64,000 nt of DNA from the NCBI RefSeq assembly GCF_000938305.1, contig NZ_JYMT01000003.1, positions 124,001 through 188,000 of the forward strand, read 5' to 3'. Made by a program: the position numbers and the translations under genes. This DNA is from Bradyrhizobium sp. LTSP885. GTDB taxonomy: Bacteria; Pseudomonadota; Alphaproteobacteria; Rhizobiales; Xanthobacteraceae. Of this stretch, positions 62,892 through 64,000 are shown in pieces (the first letter of the stretch is position 1; each line of letters opens with the position of its first letter). The notes beneath the pieces are model-generated. The model ran no database searches. It was not told the origin of the DNA and worked only from the letters and a program-made list of their open reading frames with translations.

Positions 62892-64000
62892 ATGAAACAT
62901 CTTTCGCTCGCGGCTGCCGCCGCGATCGTCCTGCTGAGCCCAGCGCACGCCGCGTCACCAAACTCAGAAGTGGGGTCGACCGGTATTGCAAAGATATGTC
63001 TTACAGACAACGACGTTCATCTTAGGCCCACAGATGAACTGGTCATTCCGGCGACAACCGTTTTCGAGGATGATGGGCCAAACATTGGGAAGCTAGAGGA
63101 CCCATCAACATGGCGCTATGAAGCTAAAGAGGGCTTCAAGCTCCCCGCTCAATTTCTGACTTTGAATGCCGTCTCGCTCCGGAGCAGCAAGCCATGCGCA
63201 GAAGTGAATGTACAAATGCTGACCGGCGCAGGTGCGATCGAAATAGCAAGACGAGCCGCGGACAACCATATCTTCGTCATTAACGATGTACTCGACTACC
63301 CTGTTCCCACGACGCGGCCTCCGGTTGAGCTTGGCAAGCTAATCGACGACATCAGTGTCAAAGCCATATTGATCACCGACGTTACTCAAGCGGTCGTCCG
63401 GTCCAAGCCGACTATTCCCGACGACGCGGCGAACGCTGCAAGCTGTCTCTCTGGCGCTAAGAAGCTTGCCGCTTACCTCGGAGGCGGGACGGGGCAGCAA
63501 AGGAGCATGAACATCGAGATCGGCCACGTTGGAGCAGCTAGCGTGACTTATGGCTGCCCATTCGGCCCAAAGCAAAAGCCCGACTTTGCGGTTTATTGGG
63601 AAGGAAAGGCGCGACCGCCTTCTGGTATAGCGGCTCTTATCGCCAAGGGGGGCGAGTTCGTAACGGGGGCCACTCGCGCAGAAATCACGACGGAAACGTC
63701 GGCGTGCGTTACTGACGCGCTCAAATCAAGTGCTGCCGAACTTGCTGATCGGGAAGTCCGTGGCGTTAAAATCGAATGCCAAGCCTTTGCTCGCGATGGC
63801 GGCGGCGGGAGCGTCACAATTTACAGACGTTTCGGCCCCGATCCCGTACAACTCGAAATCTCCGACAAGGCGGCAAATGCTGCCGATCAAGCGTCACGCG
63901 ACATAAAGATCGAAGATGATAGAAAAGCCGCTGAGGCGCTGCGGTTCGCAGAATGGTATCAAGACCCAACTATTCCACAGACCGTCAAGGCTTTTGCGAT
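62892..64000 (+). CDS. Secreted hypothetical protein, truncated by the window end
   Basis: The frame from ATG 62892 stays open to the last base (369 codons), so the C-terminus is missing. A clean signal peptide (MKHLSLAAAAAIVLLSPAHA) precedes a soluble domain with several cysteines (GIAKICLT, SSKPCAEV, SACVTDA and KIECQAF), suggesting disulfides in the periplasm. The last part before the cut is charged and helical: SDKAANAADQASRDIKIEDD. No family recognised. Confidence 0.75.
   Translation, partial: MKHLSLAAAAAIVLLSPAHAASPNSEVGSTGIAKICLTDNDVHLRPTDELVIPATTVFEDDGPNIGKLEDPSTWRYEAKEGFKLPAQFLTLNAVSLRSSKPCAEVNVQMLTGAGAIEIARRAADNHIFVINDVLDYPVPTTRPPVELGKLIDDISVKAILITDVTQAVVRSKPTIPDDAANAASCLSGAKKLAAYLGGGTGQQRSMNIEIGHVGAASVTYGCPFGPKQKPDFAVYWEGKARPPSGIAALIAKGGEFVTGATRAEITTETSACVTDALKSSAAELADREVRGVKIECQAFARDGGGGSVTIYRRFGPDPVQLEISDKAANAADQASRDIKIEDDRKAAEALRFAEWYQDPTIPQTVKAFA

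Overview
The window looks like chromosomal DNA of a Bradyrhizobium-type alphaproteobacterium (Rhizobiales). The evidence is high GC with strong GC-rich third codon positions, the gene sets secA/parvulin/argJ, xerD/aroK/aroB and bolA/J-domain/cobS/cobT, an LplT-PlsC-acyl-ACP synthetase fusion, and many short palindromic repeats between genes. No rRNA, tRNA, CRISPR array or classical IS transposase was seen.

Layout. 0-6.7 kb: housekeeping genes (PH-domain protein tail, ubiG, two DMT exporters, the comF-grxC-nitrilase-DUF1178 run, a BioC-like methyltransferase, a MutT hydrolase). A small GIY-YIG nuclease gene here is bracketed by a near-perfect inverted repeat. 6.9-13.9 kb: a TadG/VWA protein, then argJ and a parvulin divergent from secA. 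14-17.1 kb: a lower-GC patch with a DUF1906 glycoside-hydrolase-like protein and a three-gene envelope operon of unknown role. 17.1-30.2 kb: a nitrogen-scavenging block. It holds a MarR regulator, two tandem AmiC-like ligand sensors, an amidase, a complete branched-chain/amide-type ABC importer, a RutR-like TetR regulator and an NCS1 nucleobase permease. 30.5-31.9 kb: an RcnR/RcnA nickel-cobalt efflux pair with its C-tract operator.

32-44.5 kb: cell-wall and core metabolism (L,D-transpeptidase, accA, xerD, aroK, aroB, CorC-like, BolA, J-domain protein), then two divergent citrate-synthase-family genes, one fused to an N-terminal HTH, sharing a small operator region. 44.8-48.1 kb: cobS, GNAT, cobT (aerobic cobaltochelatase). 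48.1-57.3 kb: a phytase-like esterase, an Old Yellow Enzyme, an LLM flavin oxidoreductase, a promoter with two TetR-type operators before an 85-aa unknown, the large phospholipid-remodelling fusion and an HSL-type hydrolase. 57.4-64 kb: an accessory, gene-poor, lower-GC stretch with lineage-type small proteins, a TIR-domain protein next to an Xre-like regulator, a DUF2158 protein, membrane-anchored unknowns and a truncated secreted protein.

The most notable pattern is a family of hairpin repeats (8-bp stem, 4-5 nt loop). Their stems change sequence but stay paired. The copies occur as inverted pairs, either around the GIY-YIG gene or around short non-coding spacers. This suggests an autonomous element with MITE-like derivatives. 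Other candidates are the HTH-citrate synthase pair, the doubled AmiC-like sensors with no AmiR in view, and the TIR locus.
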